A DNA stretch of 64,000 nt from Cliona cf. orientalis (GCA_963930775.1 OZ005703.1:3410001-3474000), one strand, 5' to 3'. Counted from the first letter of the stretch, positions 44,147-57,611 are shown. Notes: a model not told the origin generated them from the sequence alone. Numbers and translations are program-made.

Positions 44147-46400
44147 ATGTCGGATGCTTATGCCGACTGTGTTGGTGGGTCATTAAAGCTGAAGACTGCC
44201 GCGGGTGGAGTGAAGAAGTAAGTGGTTGGGGAGAGATCTAGATGATTTCAGGTACAGTGGCCCCGACCCACAGATGTTCAGAATCAGAGGCTAGCCTCGT
44301 CCCCAGGCCCTTTGAGACCTTCCTGCCTAGGACATATACCTCTTTTGTGCATATTTAATATTTGCGGCTAACCTTTCTACTCGGTTCAGGAAGAAGAAGA
44401 AGAAGAGCAAGGCCGAGGAAGTGGTGGAGACAGTGGAGAAGGTAGAAGCAAAACTCTCCCAGACAGCTGATAACAGAACACCAGCACAGATTGCCTATGA
44501 CAAAGTCCAAGAACAGAGGGTAAGTTCACCAAATTATCTAGTGAGACTGTACAATATCATAACACAATTCAGGGGAGTAGCAACCAAAAATTCATTGGTC
44601 AGGCCACAGGAGCAACAGATCGATGCACAATGCGGCATGTGCATGTGTATTTCATTGAAATGATAATAATTATTATTGTTGACATTGATCATCTCAATTC
44701 ACTTTATCTTTTAGATACCTAATTATTATTTAATAATAGTATTTGTATGTAGCAGCACTACAATATTATATCAGAAGTACATTGCATGCAGTTTGATACT
44801 TATAAATGTCTGGTATAAGTTACAGACTTCGAACAGGTGTGGCAAAATGTGACAGAGTTTGTTGATTTATTATTACAGTAGTGGAGAAATAGCCACTAAC
44901 GAGGAGTGTTGGAATGAACGTTTCACCACTATCTTATCATGCATATGAGGAGAGTCAGAGTGGCCATGTGTACTCTCTCAATGCCAAAACGCGTCTGCGC
45001 GTGCGCGCGTTCTCTTCTTGGACACACCCACTTCGGACGAAAATATTGGTCAGGCCATAGACTAGATAGACTAGCCATGGCCTGACTGGCCTGAGCGGTT
45101 GCTACGCCCCTGCAATTGTGCGTACAGTCCTCTGTGGAGTATATAATGCTGTTGAATATCACTAGTTTAGGCGTTCACGTGGAAGCATTATTTGGGAACC
45201 TTTATGTTATTATACCACTGACCCCTTCAAAGATTTCGTGGGGTGTCCTCAGTTTGTTAGTGGTTGACCATGCCCCTCTGACAACAATCCAAGACTATGG
45301 ATGAAGATGCTATAGTGATATGTAAGAGATTTATTGATTTCCAGCTCTTAGGCAAGAATTGGAGACTTCATTGTGATTGCTCGTCGCTGATGCTTCTCGA
45401 TTTTAATTACCGTATGGCTGTGGCTAACTGGCCACTATGCATGTATGGTTATGCAGGCTCAATGAAACCAGTTTGGGATTGCGTGCTAATTGTAACTTTA
45501 CTTTAATAACAGTTACTAAATATTATTTATAGCAAGCAGAAAGAATTCTCAAGAAAGCCCAAAAGACTCACAAGCAAAGAGTAGAGGTATGTAATGTGAC
45601 AGCTTATCATGGCTTTCTTGATTGGCCTCTGTTGTGGTGCAAGTATACACCAACCAATGTTACTGTAGTTTTTTGCTAGCACCAGCGACATCAATGAATG
45701 ATTATACAAGTGTATTATGGCGGAGGTCGTCACCCATGAATAGTAAATTTTTTTTCCAAAATACCGTAGAAACTGGTTGTTAAGCGCATGCGCTTATAAC
45801 ACACGGCAGCAAGAAAATATGCGCTTAACAAAAAGTATGCGCTTAACAGGAAGCATGCGCTTAATTAAAAGTGCTAAAACACGGTAGGTGGGGCGTGCGT
45901 AAAGAACGTGTCGAGGATAGAAAGGCCTACAACGGCGGCCAAGAAGCGACCAGAGAGCGTAACTCTCGACGTTTTCTTCTCCAGCCTACTTCTAGCCTTC
46001 TTTCTGGGCTCATGTAACCGATCGCTCGTCGTTCAGCTGGCTTGCTGGACATATGCGCCTAACAAAGAGCGGTAAAGCTCGCACAAAACTATGCGCTTAA
46101 TAAAAAGTATGCGCTTAACAGCGAGCAGCGCTTAACAACCAGTTTCTACGGTATATGACTATAATACCCTTGTTGTGTACAGTGACTGCAACTGCTATAG
46201 AATATTGCACCTGCATGTACCTAACAACAAAGAGTTATTTGATGGTGTGTAATTCAGCTAGAAACTTGACCACAATAATAATTATTATTATATACAACAA
46301 TTAGCAGTCGTTGTATTATTGTTTACCACAGGAACTTAATAGGCATTTGGATTCTCTTACTGAACATTATGATATACCAAAAGTCAGTTGGACCAAATAA
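44147..46400 (+). CDS. FAM32A: FAM32A homologue
   Basis: Small, highly conserved nuclear protein; in vertebrates FAM32A is found in the catalytic spliceosome near the exon junction. Four in-frame exons (44147-44217, 44390-44519, 45533-45586, 46332-46400) give 107 residues against about 112 in human. The N-terminus reads MSDAYADCVGGSLKLK, followed by a lysine run (KKKKKKK) and an acidic, coiled segment. The conserved C-terminal half includes NRTPAQIAYDKVQEQR, ERILKKAQKTHKQRVEELN and ends in HYDIPKVSWTK. Splice sites are consensus at all three introns. Introns 2 and 3 each carry a non-autonomous element (44570-45112 and 45764-46151). The ATG follows a G+C-richer stretch and may share a promoter with the minus strand. 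Confidence 0.93.
44570..45112. repeat. hAT-like inverted-repeat element in FAM32A intron 2
   Basis: Ends CAGGGGAGTAGCAACC and GGTTGCTACGCCCCTG pair with one mismatch. CAGGG termini are usual in hAT elements. The 8-bp flanks share only CAATT, so the target duplication is not clean. An inner palindrome (TCAGGCCATAGACTAG / CTAGCCATGGCCTGA) lies at 45050-45090. No transposase frame is present. Confidence 0.5.
45764..46151. repeat. TA-flanked MITE in FAM32A intron 3
   Basis: 388 bp flanked by TA. Ends CCGTAGAAACTGGTTGTTAA and TTAACAACCAGTTTCTACGG are perfect complements. The interior repeats ATGCGCTTAA many times on both sides, so the arms are tandem-like. Confidence 0.75.
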
Positions 46401-47587
46401 TCTCCAGCGCACAATTCAAGTACAATATCTGTGTTCAACATTTCTTCCAAGACTCTCTTGATTATTCTGTTGCTGTCAATATTCCTTTCATTTTATTATT
46501 GCTCCAGTACTATAATATCATGATACTTTATGAACCTGAGTTGAATCATTATTACTTTACATGGTGAAACATCTCTGCTAGATTCACACCTAAGAACAAG
46601 GAATGCCAGCTTAATTATTGGTAACTATGTTATCAAGACCAGTCCCCTTTTGATTAATTATATTCTGGAATCAGATTGAAACATCATCACTGATATGGGT
46701 GCTGTAAGACTTAGCTGTGTCACTGTACCAGAGGTAGAAGTGTTTCCTTTTCTGTGTGGCTCTGCATTTAATAGGTATGATTGTGCATGTGAACACCCTC
46801 TTCCATGCAGTCCAGGCCAATGCAGGGCTTTATAGCTACTAATGCACAAACATACCTCTCAAGTGACCTTCATCTCGCTGGTCCGACCAGCATTTACATG
46901 TCAAATTACCCGACCAGCAAGACAAGTCTCAAAACCAGCATTTGTGGAGATACCATACCTAGTAGCTATTTTAATAATATACATGGGCTTTTACACTTAA
47001 TTTAGAGCAGATGAAACAAAATATGGCAGTTATCCTAATCATCAGAACACAATTTTCCCATTTTAAGTGGCTATTCAGATATAATATTTGCCACTTTAAT
47101 CATTTGTGCATGATCAATTATATGGGTATACAGCTAGACGACCAACATTTGGTGTTGATATACTTGGGACCTATGACAAATGTCATCACGGTCAAAGAGC
47201 TGAATATGAGTTTCCCTGTGTGCCTAGAAGCTTTGAAAGATCTCTCTACCGTGCATGATGCATGCGTTATCCATCTTCTGTTTGCTATCTGAAAGCATAG
47301 TTACGGATCATTTCTCATTCTGGCCTGATGCATTAGATTTATATACCTGTCCTCATTGTCAGGTTTTACTTTTTAATCGTGGTGACAGACTTGACCACAT
47401 CTCCAGTACGTGGTGCATAATATGGTAAATGGTCGTCAATATAGTGCGTGCATTTGCGCGGTCATCGAATTATTATAGACTTTCCGGTTCCAATAACACG
47501 AGATCACATGAGGGATAAGTAAATTCTAACTTCGGGAACGCCCACTTCCCCGATGGGTGCATGGTGGTGCTGAAGTGAAGTATCAGT
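46401..47587. other. Intergenic spacer FAM32A to AP-1 mu
   Basis: AT-rich with no supported gene. The open frame 47011-47292 lacks domain features. The last ~60 bp before the AP-1 mu ATG should contain its promoter or 5' UTR. Confidence 0.45.
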
Positions 47588-50500
47588 ATGGCAGCGTCTG
47601 CTCTTTATATCTTAGACATGAAGGGCAAGGTGAGAGTATACCTGAACTCTGTCAATATATGACAAAGATTTCATATTCGAATGAAATATCAGTCTTCTAA
47701 GCCTATACAAACATCACCACCTATGGTTTTGTATGTAATTGTACATGTAGGCCCTGATCTCGAGAAACTATCGAGGTGACACTGATACATCAGTGATAGA
47801 CAAGTTTCTTCCTCTGGTGCTTGAGATGGAGGAGGAAGGCCAAGTCGCACCAATTCTAGTCCATGAGAAAGTCACTTTTGTTTACATCAAGCACAACAAT
47901 CTTTACTGTATCCTTCAGTTCTTTATATGTATGTGTGCGTGTAATATGCCAAACAGGACTTAGAGCTCTTACATTTATATAATGAGAGAAAATTAGCATC
48001 AATTGTTATTCCTTGACTCTCCACTAGTGGTAGCAACAACAATTAAGAATGCAAATGTTGCACTTATTTTCCAGTTTCTTCACAGAGTTGTGGATGTGAG
48101 TAGTGCAGACACTAATTATGAGATTAAGCCATACCTATACTTTTCGTTGGTTGGTAGGTATTTCGTGAGTACTTCAAGGAGCTGGAGGAGGAGAGTATCA
48201 GGGACAACTTTGTTCTACTCTACGAACTGCTCGATGAAGTAATGGACTTTGGATACCCACAAACCACTGAAAGCAAAATTCTCAAAGAGTAAATACCGTA
48301 TTTCTTCTAAATATTTGGCATGGAAATAATAGAGCTTCACTGAATATTTAGAGGTTAATATTCCATCTGCGTGCGCATTCTATTCCCGTTATATATACGC
48401 ATGACAACTATTGCCGGAAATCATTAATTTTGGGTACCGAATAATTAGAAGGCTGAATTTTTAGAAGTACGGTAGTACACCATGCAAGGTGTTGCTGGAA
48501 GCTCGATCATGAAAGATTTACCATGAAAGTTGTTTTGTAGCAGAGTAGTTGACACCAAAAGAGCATATTTACTAACTTTCTATCAGTATTGAGCGAAAGT
48601 ATTCTTCATGGGAGAGCAGATCAAGTTTGATTACAGTACAGTAATGTGTACGACGTAGGAGTGATATCACTCCCTTATCCAAGAAGCTCAAGTTAGACAG
48701 AAAATGGCGTCAGCTTATTGTTCTTTGATGTCTAACGTTGACTGGATCAACGACAATGGCCTTTTATGGCTGGTGCTGTAGTTGCTAGGCTGTGGATGCG
48801 TTGTCAGGGCCATGTAGCCCATGGTACAAGTTGGTTACATCACTTGGTCCCTTCTATGTGATTTACATGTACACAGCCTTGGGCCTCCGCCCTCAGTATA
48901 GAAATCGCGTAAAGACCTGCACCTCGGGATGTAACCTATACTTATCCATGATATATTTTATATTGTATACAGAAGAAAGTGAGCATGTGTACACTACATG
49001 TATGCAGTAGCTCTGCTTCATGTAGATATTATATACTGAAAAATGCCAAGGTTTATCTTTGGTGAAACTTGATTGTTTGAACAGGTTTATTACTCAGGAG
49101 AGTCACCGTCTTGAAGTGACTCCCAGTGTTCCTGCTGCTGTCACAAATGCTGTTTCCTGGAGGAAAGAGGGCATTAGATATCGCAAAAACGAGGTCTTTC
49201 TAGATGTCATTGAGTCAGTCAACCTCCTGGTAAGTTTCTTTTGAAGTAGGGACTCTATAAAGATATAAGGTACTGTAGTCAGAAAATTTGGTGGGGAATT
49301 AAACTTGGCAATTTAGTGGTCGGCCTTTGCCATCACCAAGTGTTTATTTTGTGTGTTTATCATGGTTAGGTGAGCAAGACTGGTCAGGTGCTGCAGAGTG
49401 AAATTGTTGGCTCTGTTAAGATGAGAGTGAGGCTGACAGGCATGCCAGAGCTAAGGCTAGGACTCAACGATAAGGTGCTCTTTGAAAACACTGGAAGTGA
49501 GTGGAGCAGTCTCTTATCGTATAAGTATTATGAAACTAAATACTATCCTATATTAAAAATGTTTACTTACTACCAACAGTTTTCGAGGCTAGTACCTTGT
49601 GACCTAAGGATGTATATTCAACCCAGTTGGCCATTCTTTACCACATCCCTATAGTGGACGACCCTTACCTTACTCCGTGCATGTTTGCACTCCTGTAAAG
49701 AATCCAAGCATGCATTTAGTCTTTACAGTCAAAGTATTGTACTTGAAGGTTATACCTAACATAAAGCAACAAATCTACTTTTGAGTTTTAGCACAAAATA
49801 CGTTTACAGTTTACATTCCTTTCTGATCCCACTGTATTTCTGTGGTATGCACTTTGAGTATCTGCATGTACATGTGCAACATGTATATGAACAGTTCATT
49901 CTTTACTTTCCATTTTCATGTTATCACAGTTTTGTACATTATTTGTAGTCGCTTGTCTCTCATAGGAACACGATCAAAAGCAGTTGAGCTTGAAGATGTC
50001 AAGTTTCATCAGTGTGTGCGTCTCTCTCGGTTTGAAAACGACCGAACTATCTCTTTTGTCCCGCCAGATGGTGAATTTGAGCTGATGTCCTACCGGCTGA
50101 ACACTCAGGTCAAACCTCTCATTTGGATTGAGTCCCACATTGAGCGCCACTCCCACAGCAGAGTAGAATATCTTATCAAGGTATACATGTTTAATTTTTG
50201 TTTATAACTAAATCTTCCATGTGTAGAATATTGCTATTATTATAGTGACTCTGAGTACTTATGCAGAGGATCATGCATGTATGTATACAAACATTTTCAG
50301 ATCTGTTCAAACGTTTAGGGATTTATCTTCATAGAGCCCAGTGGGATGTCTCTCTTCCCCCCCCTCCCCCCCCCCCCCCCCCCCCCCCAAGAGGGTCTGT
50401 TTCCCCCAAAAGTTATAAAGAGTTAGATACCTTTTTGGGAACACTAGTATCAAATTATGCTTTGGCTCTCTGTGCAATCCCCCTCCCACACCCACCCTCT

Positions 50501-53500
50501 TCGGTCGCCAAGGTGCTCCAGTAGCTCCAGTTATACTATCCTGGTCCACCCCCCCCCCCCCCCAATTTTTTGGCCATATAAAACCCTGCTATTGTATACA
50601 TACACATATTACAGGCTAAGGGTCAATTCAAGAGACGTTCTACTGCTAATAATGTGGATATCATTGTACCTGTGCCTGCTGATGCTGACTCACCAAAGTT
50701 TAGGGTACATAGTTTTTACAATACCATTGTCGTATAATATGATTATGCTGTACCTCCAGGCAAGTCATGGTTTTGCAAAGTATCAACCAGAAAAGAGTGC
50801 TCTTGTGTGGAACATTAAAACATTCCCTGTGAGTATTGCTCTATGAAGTGCAGTGTATGCTTCTGTTTGTGTGGGCCAATGCAGTATTCTCCGCAAGTAA
50901 AATTCAAGGCCTGATAGGAAGGCATACATGTACTGTAAATCGCGAATATTTCGTGTCTAAAATATTTCATGCGATAATTTTTCGCGTTAAATAATTTTCG
51001 GACAAATGACCCTGTACCGCATTGTCGTTAATGTTGTGCATGTATTTCGTGCGTTTAATTTTCGCACAAGCCATGCTGTCCGAAAATATTGTAACATCGA
51101 AATATTCACGATTTACGGTAGTATGGATGGAGCCTGTAGCCACTTCAAAGCTTTTGGGTTGTCCCCATTCCCCACATCAAAGGGAATTTTGTACTGATGA
51201 AGGCTTGTTGAGCTGACATGCCTTAGATATGCTGGGGAGAACACTGCAATGACCGTGTCTGTTTGGTAAAGGGTCGTCACACGAACTTGCCCTATCTTCC
51301 ATTGACATGTACATGTATATTATCCAATGGTGTGTATGTGTGTGTGTCCATCATACATGCATGTACATGTCAATGTTGTGTGTGTGTGTGTGATGAAGCC
51401 AAACTATTATTCTTTCAGGGAGGACGAGAATTTGTTCTCAGAGCTCACTTTGGTCTTCCAAGTGTAGAGGCAGGTTAGTGTCTTGCATGCCGGCTCTGGT
51501 AGTTTAATGAATATTTTTTTGCTTGTTACAGAGGAAGGTGAGGGCAGACCACCCATCAAGGTGAAGTTCGAGATACCCTACTTCACAACTTCTGGCATTC
51601 AGGTATGAGCTCCATAGGGTTTTGTTTAATTAGGTTGCATCAATTTATGAAAGATTGCCATTATTTAGTATCGTAGAAGCTTTGCAGCTTATGATTTAGC
51701 ATTATGTAAGTCTATTAGTTTCAATAATTGGGGAGGAGGGGGATAGTCTTAGTCCTTGAAACTTTAATAAAACAATAAAAGCTATCTATAGACAAAAGAT
51801 GAGAACTGTACAAATATTATTACATACATACAACGTGTATAAAAGTGTTGGTCTCCCATCTCCATGTATCACTACTGCAATGGTAAAGATCAAACCTTTA
51901 TCTAGACAACGGGAATGATAAGCATAATGTGACAAGTGATGTACATGTACCTCCTTATGGCTGATTTGGGAGATGAGCATTGGTGGGAACATGGTCTGGC
52001 ATGAATGCATATCCTGAAACCATACTACTGTACCAGAGGGAATTTTGAAAGGAGAGGTACTTTCTTGCATGATCAGAATGGTAGGGCTGTGTGAACATTG
52101 ACTGTGGTCATGGAGATGTGTTCAGAAGCTTTGCATTCACTGGCTATGCTAAGCTAGTGGTGAGATAGGCAGTTTTGTCCTACTGGTTTTGATAGTCTGG
52201 CGTTCAAGCGCAATGAGAATGTTGCCATTGCACATAGAGTCTTAGTTTGCTGATATACATGGAGATGTCAACAAGGAGTTGGAGGTACTGCGTTGGGATG
52301 AAGATACTGTTTTAATGTACTAGTATAATAATACCCATTTGTGTTATAACCTCTAGAGTGCAGTGATTTTTAGTTGTGGTTAAGTACCCAGGGTAGCTTG
52401 AATGTAACTCACTATTTTGGCCTCGATACACACCTTACCCTGGGTATATTGTGTTAATAGCAAGGATGTTTCGAGCTGCTGTAGTGATTGTGATACCAAA
52501 CCACTGAACCACTAAATTTTCTGGCTATGATAGTTACTTACGAGCCATGCAATTTTGCTATTTATGCTATTTATTATACTGTATAGTTAGTCTTATGAGG
52601 CATGCTATGTTGCTATTTGCTATTTTGTATAGTTAATCTTATGAGGCATGCTAGTTGCTATTAATGCTTTATGCTATGCTATGCTATATATTTTGTGTAG
52701 GTAATCTTATGAAGCATGCTATAATTATATTGTCTATTAATGGTATCTCTATTGACTTCTATGTAGTTAGTCTTGTGAAGCATGCTATTTTGCTGTTACC
52801 GTAGTATCCTATGTGGGAAAGTTCCTACTCCGGGGTAAGTGCCCACGTACTACAATTCAAGGGATCAACGTAGCAGATTGTATAGTCATAATTATCCGGG
52901 TTAGCACCTGTGCAGCCAAAACTGTGAGTTGTGTTTTAGCACCCATGGGGGCTTATCTGGGACACGCTGTTTTATTATTAATTTTGTAATAGCAAAATGA
53001 TAAAACAATTCTGCACCTTAATATAGAAGTGCACTTAAGTCATTTGGTATGTAGTACTTACTTTGCTAAGAAAGTGGGGACGGTAGTGTAAAGCAAGAAT
53101 GATAGTAAATGCTACTCAAACTGTTGCTCGACAGCTGTAGGGGTATGATGCAGGAGTTTTTTTGTGGAGGGGGGACTTTGATACACAAAGTGTGTGATGT
53201 CCTGCAATAATATTTATGCTGATATTTTCACAATCATGTAACCAGAGCTCATTATTTTTAATCAATTTTTGAAGATCATTTTGAATCCCAGTGTGCACCC
53301 TCCCATGCAACCCTGCCTTGTAAATCATATTAAATATATATTCAACTATTACTACTACCACTCTGCTGTGTTATTATGAAATGCTTGTGGCAGAGGAGCC
53401 ATACATGTATCTATGTACAAATATATGTATATTTATTATTGTAGTAGTTGGCACAAATTGACCACTACACATACCTGAGAAGAGGTTCAGCCATTTGACA

Positions 53501-56062
53501 TTATTTTCTTCAGAATAGTCACTGAAGTGATTCTTATTAAATTCTTGCAGTATGGCTTTCTTGTACCTACTGAGTAGCTGCAATTTGTATTTTCAATCAT
53601 CAACATCCTTGGATGTCAATTTGTATTAAACTATATAAATTCTTAGTGGCACAGCTACATGTATGGGTTTGATTTGGAGCTTCCTACTGATCCTTTCCCT
53701 CCCTTCCTTTCTCTTATGATGTACATGTACTTGATCCAATTTGGTGAACTTGTAGGCCTTGATGAAACAGCTATGATTGGTATTTCTTGTCTCTTTACTG
53801 ACCCATGGCACCTGAGTTGGATGATTAGGCCTACTACTGCGTTCTAACAAGCACGGGGAAACTAGTTTAGTTTAATTATAAGCATTGAATCACAATGCAC
53901 ATACCGTGATGATAGTGTGTGGGGGAGAGATCTACAGATATATTAATATTGGTGGAGTGTACATATTATGGTGTACATTCTGTGTGCAGGGTTTCATTTA
54001 GGGGGGGGCGGGGGGGGGGCATTCGCCCCCCCTTGGAAACTGGCCGCCCCCCCTTGAGAGTAGCCACCAACCATATACGTACATATGTAATGTAGAACAA
54101 AAGAGTGTCAAAATCGGCAGTTTTGCTCATTTTCGAACTACAAATTCTGTTTGGCTTCGCGCTCCGCGCGGAAAGAAACCTTTCCCCCTCCTACATCTGG
54201 TTCTCGGTGTTGAACAATCATTCAGCATCACATATATGTACATGTATCTTCCAATAGATGCTAGTAGCTATGATCTTTATGAACTATACGAAACATGTGG
54301 TAGTATAACTGTTTGCAAATGTGTTACCATTGCAAAGTGACAAAGAATATGCATGAGGGGGAATCAGTGGATATCACTGAAAGGTGTATCCCTCCACCAA
54401 GAGTTTGGTCCCAGATGCCTCCAGAAACAGTCTTAGAGGTTAAAAATCTTAAAATTTTCCTGGGGGAGCATACCCCCAGACCCCCCTACTTAATGACCAC
54501 AATAATGTCTCTTTCTTATAAACAATCTTGCCGAAGTATTACTATAGTCCTCGCCCCCCTTCCACTTGGCAAAGGTCGCATTTGCCCCCCCTTGACGAAA
54601 ATCCTAAATGAAAGCCTGGTGTGGGTACATGCGGAAAGTGCAAGGGTCATTATGCATGCGTGCAAACATCTCATAATACTTTTATGTTACTAATTGATCC
54701 TTACAATGGCATGGGTGTTAAGAAGGTGGGAGCATTTGCAAGTGCCCACCCTATCCCTATCCATCCGGAACAATGCCTATAGGACTATTTTTGATTATCA
54801 GTATTGGTATTAATAATAATTATGAAATATATTGTGTGGGTGATAAAATTTATATCATGCAGGTTCGGTACTTAAAGATTATTGAGAAAAGTGGCTACCA
54901 AGCTCTTCCCTGGGTTAGATATATTACCCAAAATGGAGGTATGATGTGAGCAACTTGAAGAGTGCATGACAGCAAACAATCGATGTTGTAAAATGAATGG
55001 ATATATATTGCAAATAAAAGCCGGAAAATTTGGCGGGGAATTAAATTTGGTGGTTTGGTGGTCTATATTACAACCACCAAATTAAAATCCGCCAAAATTT
55101 CCTACTCACATATATACGTAATGATGATCCCGTACCGAACTGCCAAATTTAAAATCTGCTAATATTCTTGCAATAGCAATTTGGGGCTCAACCGCCAAAT
55201 TTAATTTCCGCCAATATTTCCAGCTATACAGTAGTTAGGGCAAAAAAACAGTTATGGGACAAAAGGTACAAAGTAGCGTTGATATTAAAATTCATGCAGA
55301 AATGCCCCTTCATTGCCCCTGAACTAGCAATCTCCTCTGTAATTTTGGGCGAGCTAATTTCATGGAAAGTCAAAGAAAGTCTTCAGAATTAATTGCCCTC
55401 GCTTTAATAGCTTAGTCGTTTGCTAGTACATATATACATTACTATGGAGGCATTAATTTTCAAGGGTGGAAATCTTGGCACCAAGTTGACAAGTCGCATA
55501 ATGCCGCCATACAGTAGTTATTATCGTAATTAACTCAGTTACCATAATACATGATTACAAGACCCACCTATTGACTATTGGGTACAAGAACTATTGAAGA
55601 GTTCTTGACTGTGTACCTTTTGCAAACTATAGTAGTGTCTGACACATACTCCAGCATCTACTAGACTGATTCTATCAAACTCACAGTACAAGGTAGCCTG
55701 TGGTGATAAAAGTGATAGCACAGCATTTTTGTTGGGCACATGATCATTTCATGCCCTCAATTAGTAACCACAATTTAATAAGACTTAACCATCGCTGCTT
55801 GTAGAACATGCAGAATGAACATCCAACTATTTTGGTAGCAACCTATTAGCACGTCTGTCACCTCTAGCTATCCCACCATTTGGGGTTGAAAGTTATGTTG
55901 CTACCAAATATTTTTAAATTTTGTGAATGACCTGATCATAATAGGTTTTCTATATTTGCATACATTTGCTGTTTTGATTGGCTCATACTATAATGCAGGT
56001 ATTTAATATTAAAATTGCCTATTATTATTATTGCTGTAGATTATCAACTTCGTACAACATAA
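47588..56062 (+). CDS. AP1M1: AP-1 complex subunit mu
   Basis: Medium chain of the clathrin adaptor AP-1, which binds YxxPhi sorting signals at the trans-Golgi and endosomes. Thirteen in-frame exons give 422 residues (human 423): 47588-47629, 47751-47907, 48028-48095, 48158-48288, 49085-49229, 49370-49496, 49966-50180, 50615-50704, 50760-50828, 51419-51473, 51532-51602, 54863-54938, 56040-56062. The start [14 protein letters not shown] and the end DYQLRTT match the family. Residues 1 to ~145 form the longin-like domain. The mu-homology domain (~168-421) contains [33 protein letters not shown], the basic patch [13 protein letters not shown] and [20 protein letters not shown]. All splice sites are GT-AG. 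The last coding exon is only 23 nt and lies 1.1 kb downstream; a 3.3-kb intron before exon 12 holds repeat insertions. I could not separate M1 from M2 type. Confidence 0.96.
48296..48472. repeat. TA-flanked MITE in AP-1 mu intron 4
   Basis: 177 bp, flanked by TA. Ends CCGTATTTCTTCTAAATATT and GAATTTTTAGAAGTACGG pair imperfectly. It starts 8 bp after the exon 4 donor. Confidence 0.6.
50357..50390. repeat. Poly-C tract
   Basis: About 30 C with few interruptions, in an AP-1 mu intron. A second C run lies at 50550-50565. Such runs recur next to the repeat families at 54000 and 57580. Confidence 0.7.
50933..51118. repeat. TA-flanked MITE, CCGTAAATCG family, copy 2
   Basis: 186 bp in an AP-1 mu intron, flanked by TA. 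Ends CTGTAAATCGCGAATATTTC and ATATTCACGATTTACGG. Similar to 40759-40945 over its full length. Confidence 0.75.
53987..54618. repeat. CAGGGTTTCATTTAGG element with G/C runs, copy 1
   Basis: Ends CAGGGTTTCATTTAGG and CCTAAATGAAAGCCTG pair with one mismatch. Next to the left end is a long G run followed by CATTCGCCCCCCC. CAGGG ends suggest a hAT-like element, but the flanking 8-mers do not match. The open frame 54313-54693 is not a recognisable protein. It lies in the large AP-1 mu intron. Confidence 0.5.
55018..55215. repeat. CCGCCAAA-type repeat, copy 2
   Basis: Blocks AATTTGGCGGGGAATTAAAT, CCGCCAAAATTTCCTACTC, GATCCCGTACCGAACTGCC and ATATTCTTGCAATAGC match 17928-18055. The outer parts are inverted relative to each other. 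It lies in the last AP-1 mu intron. Confidence 0.6.
55831..55908. repeat. TTGGTAGCAGT-family element, short copy
   Basis: TTTGGTAGCAACCTATTAGC ... GTTATGTTGCTACCAAA, with the internal CCTCTAGCTATCCCACCATT block in opposite orientation to the 2.1-kb copy. It lies in the last AP-1 mu intron. Confidence 0.5.
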
Positions 56063-57529
56063 ACAGTGAAGATTGAATTGTTTTTGTTGCAAATTGTGCT
56101 TAGTGCAGTTGTTTGACTTCCATAATAATAATAATTATAATAGTAAGGTTATGGCCTGTTATTAAACAATATTTATATGTATACGTTACATCATTAGTTC
56201 TTATGTAATCGTCAGTGAATGTTATCCAGATGGGAAAGTCTGTAATTAATTTGTTCAGGTGTTGGAGAGGCGGAACACCTCACCCACACCTCATGCATGC
56301 ATGCCAGGAAAATGGAAACTAATTATATGAAGTTTTCAGACAGTTTGGTGTGTCATTATGCAGAACAATTTGTAACACATGAATGTGTGGCTAGGTAACC
56401 CACTACATCCGGATTCATGGTTTCTGCTTTGAAGGCTAGGTGGGGAATGTGCTAACTAAAAAACCAGATATCTAACAGATGCCAGAAGCCGTCGACTGTA
56501 AGGCCATCATAATAATTTTTATGAATTATGTGATAACATAACAACTACATGACACTGTACATATTACGTGGTAGCAAGAGAGGCTGCCATCCCTACTGTA
56601 TGTGAGCATTAAAGTGCTAACAAAAATTAATTAGCTGAGTAATGGCAGTCTCAAACTCGAGATCCTTGACTGTTCATGTAGAAAGCCTGACTTCATCATA
56701 CTCCTAAACATTTGAAGGAAGCACTGAAAACATGCTCTGATGGTTATTAATGCATGATCTAATTTAATGTAAGAAATTAGCATTTTATGAACTCTCATTA
56801 TAGTGTTTATACATGTATATGGAGTGATTAATGACCTTTAGTAGAAAAATATGTTTTTCAAAATTGACATTCATACATTCCATTAGATTAAGTATAGTAG
56901 TCCGATAAATAATGTGGCAGCTAATTGATATAGTCGGTGCCTCCTAGCCTGAAATACTAGTAGTGTTATGCCAGCAATCCTGTCTGCGCATCCATCCTAT
57001 CCATGTTCTATAGATGCCTTAGAACAGTGCAGCTACGGTTTTAAGGAGTCTCTGCCCTGGGTTTAGTTAAATTCCATTAAGTGCAAGAAAGTGGGAGATT
57101 GGCGGTCTCAATCTTTTCTGTTAGCAGCAGCTGTTGTTAGCATTGATACCAGCAGCCAGATGCCCATGCTATGATTGTTCATTCCCACTCTAATTAACCC
57201 ACAGCTTGCATGCATGGCTTTCCAAGAAGTATTTCTGCTTTTATTGATAATTTTATGCATTCTAATTGTTATGGCGTATGTTTCAGATAATGAGCTGTTA
57301 CATGATCTTTACATGTAGTTATGCAAATATTGGCACAGTCAAGATGTATGTATGTGTGTGTAACACTTTGCATGGTTATGATTTAGCTGGTAGTAGAGTA
57401 ATTATAACTTGGATTCCACGGAATTGTATAGTAATAATTTTATTAAATGGTTGGGAGGATTTCTGTAATCATAAGTGTAGGAGAGAATCATTATGTGTAG
57501 TATAGAATCATTATGGTGCGTATTCTGGT

Positions 57530-57577
57530 CAGGGTTTCATACAGGATTTTTTTGTTAGGGGGGGAACTATGTGTCGT

Positions 57578-57611
<34 letters not shown>

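Noticed and set aside
44421..44663. 80-codon frame extending past the FAM32A exon 2 donor
   Set aside because: The donor GTAAGT after CAGAGG and the matching exon 3 give the conserved protein; the extension is intron read-through.
50261..50549. Proline-rich open frames on both strands
   Set aside because: They are translations of poly-C tracts in an AP-1 mu intron.
54313..54693. 126-codon open frame
   Set aside because: Lies inside a repeat element in an intron; no domain or codon pattern.
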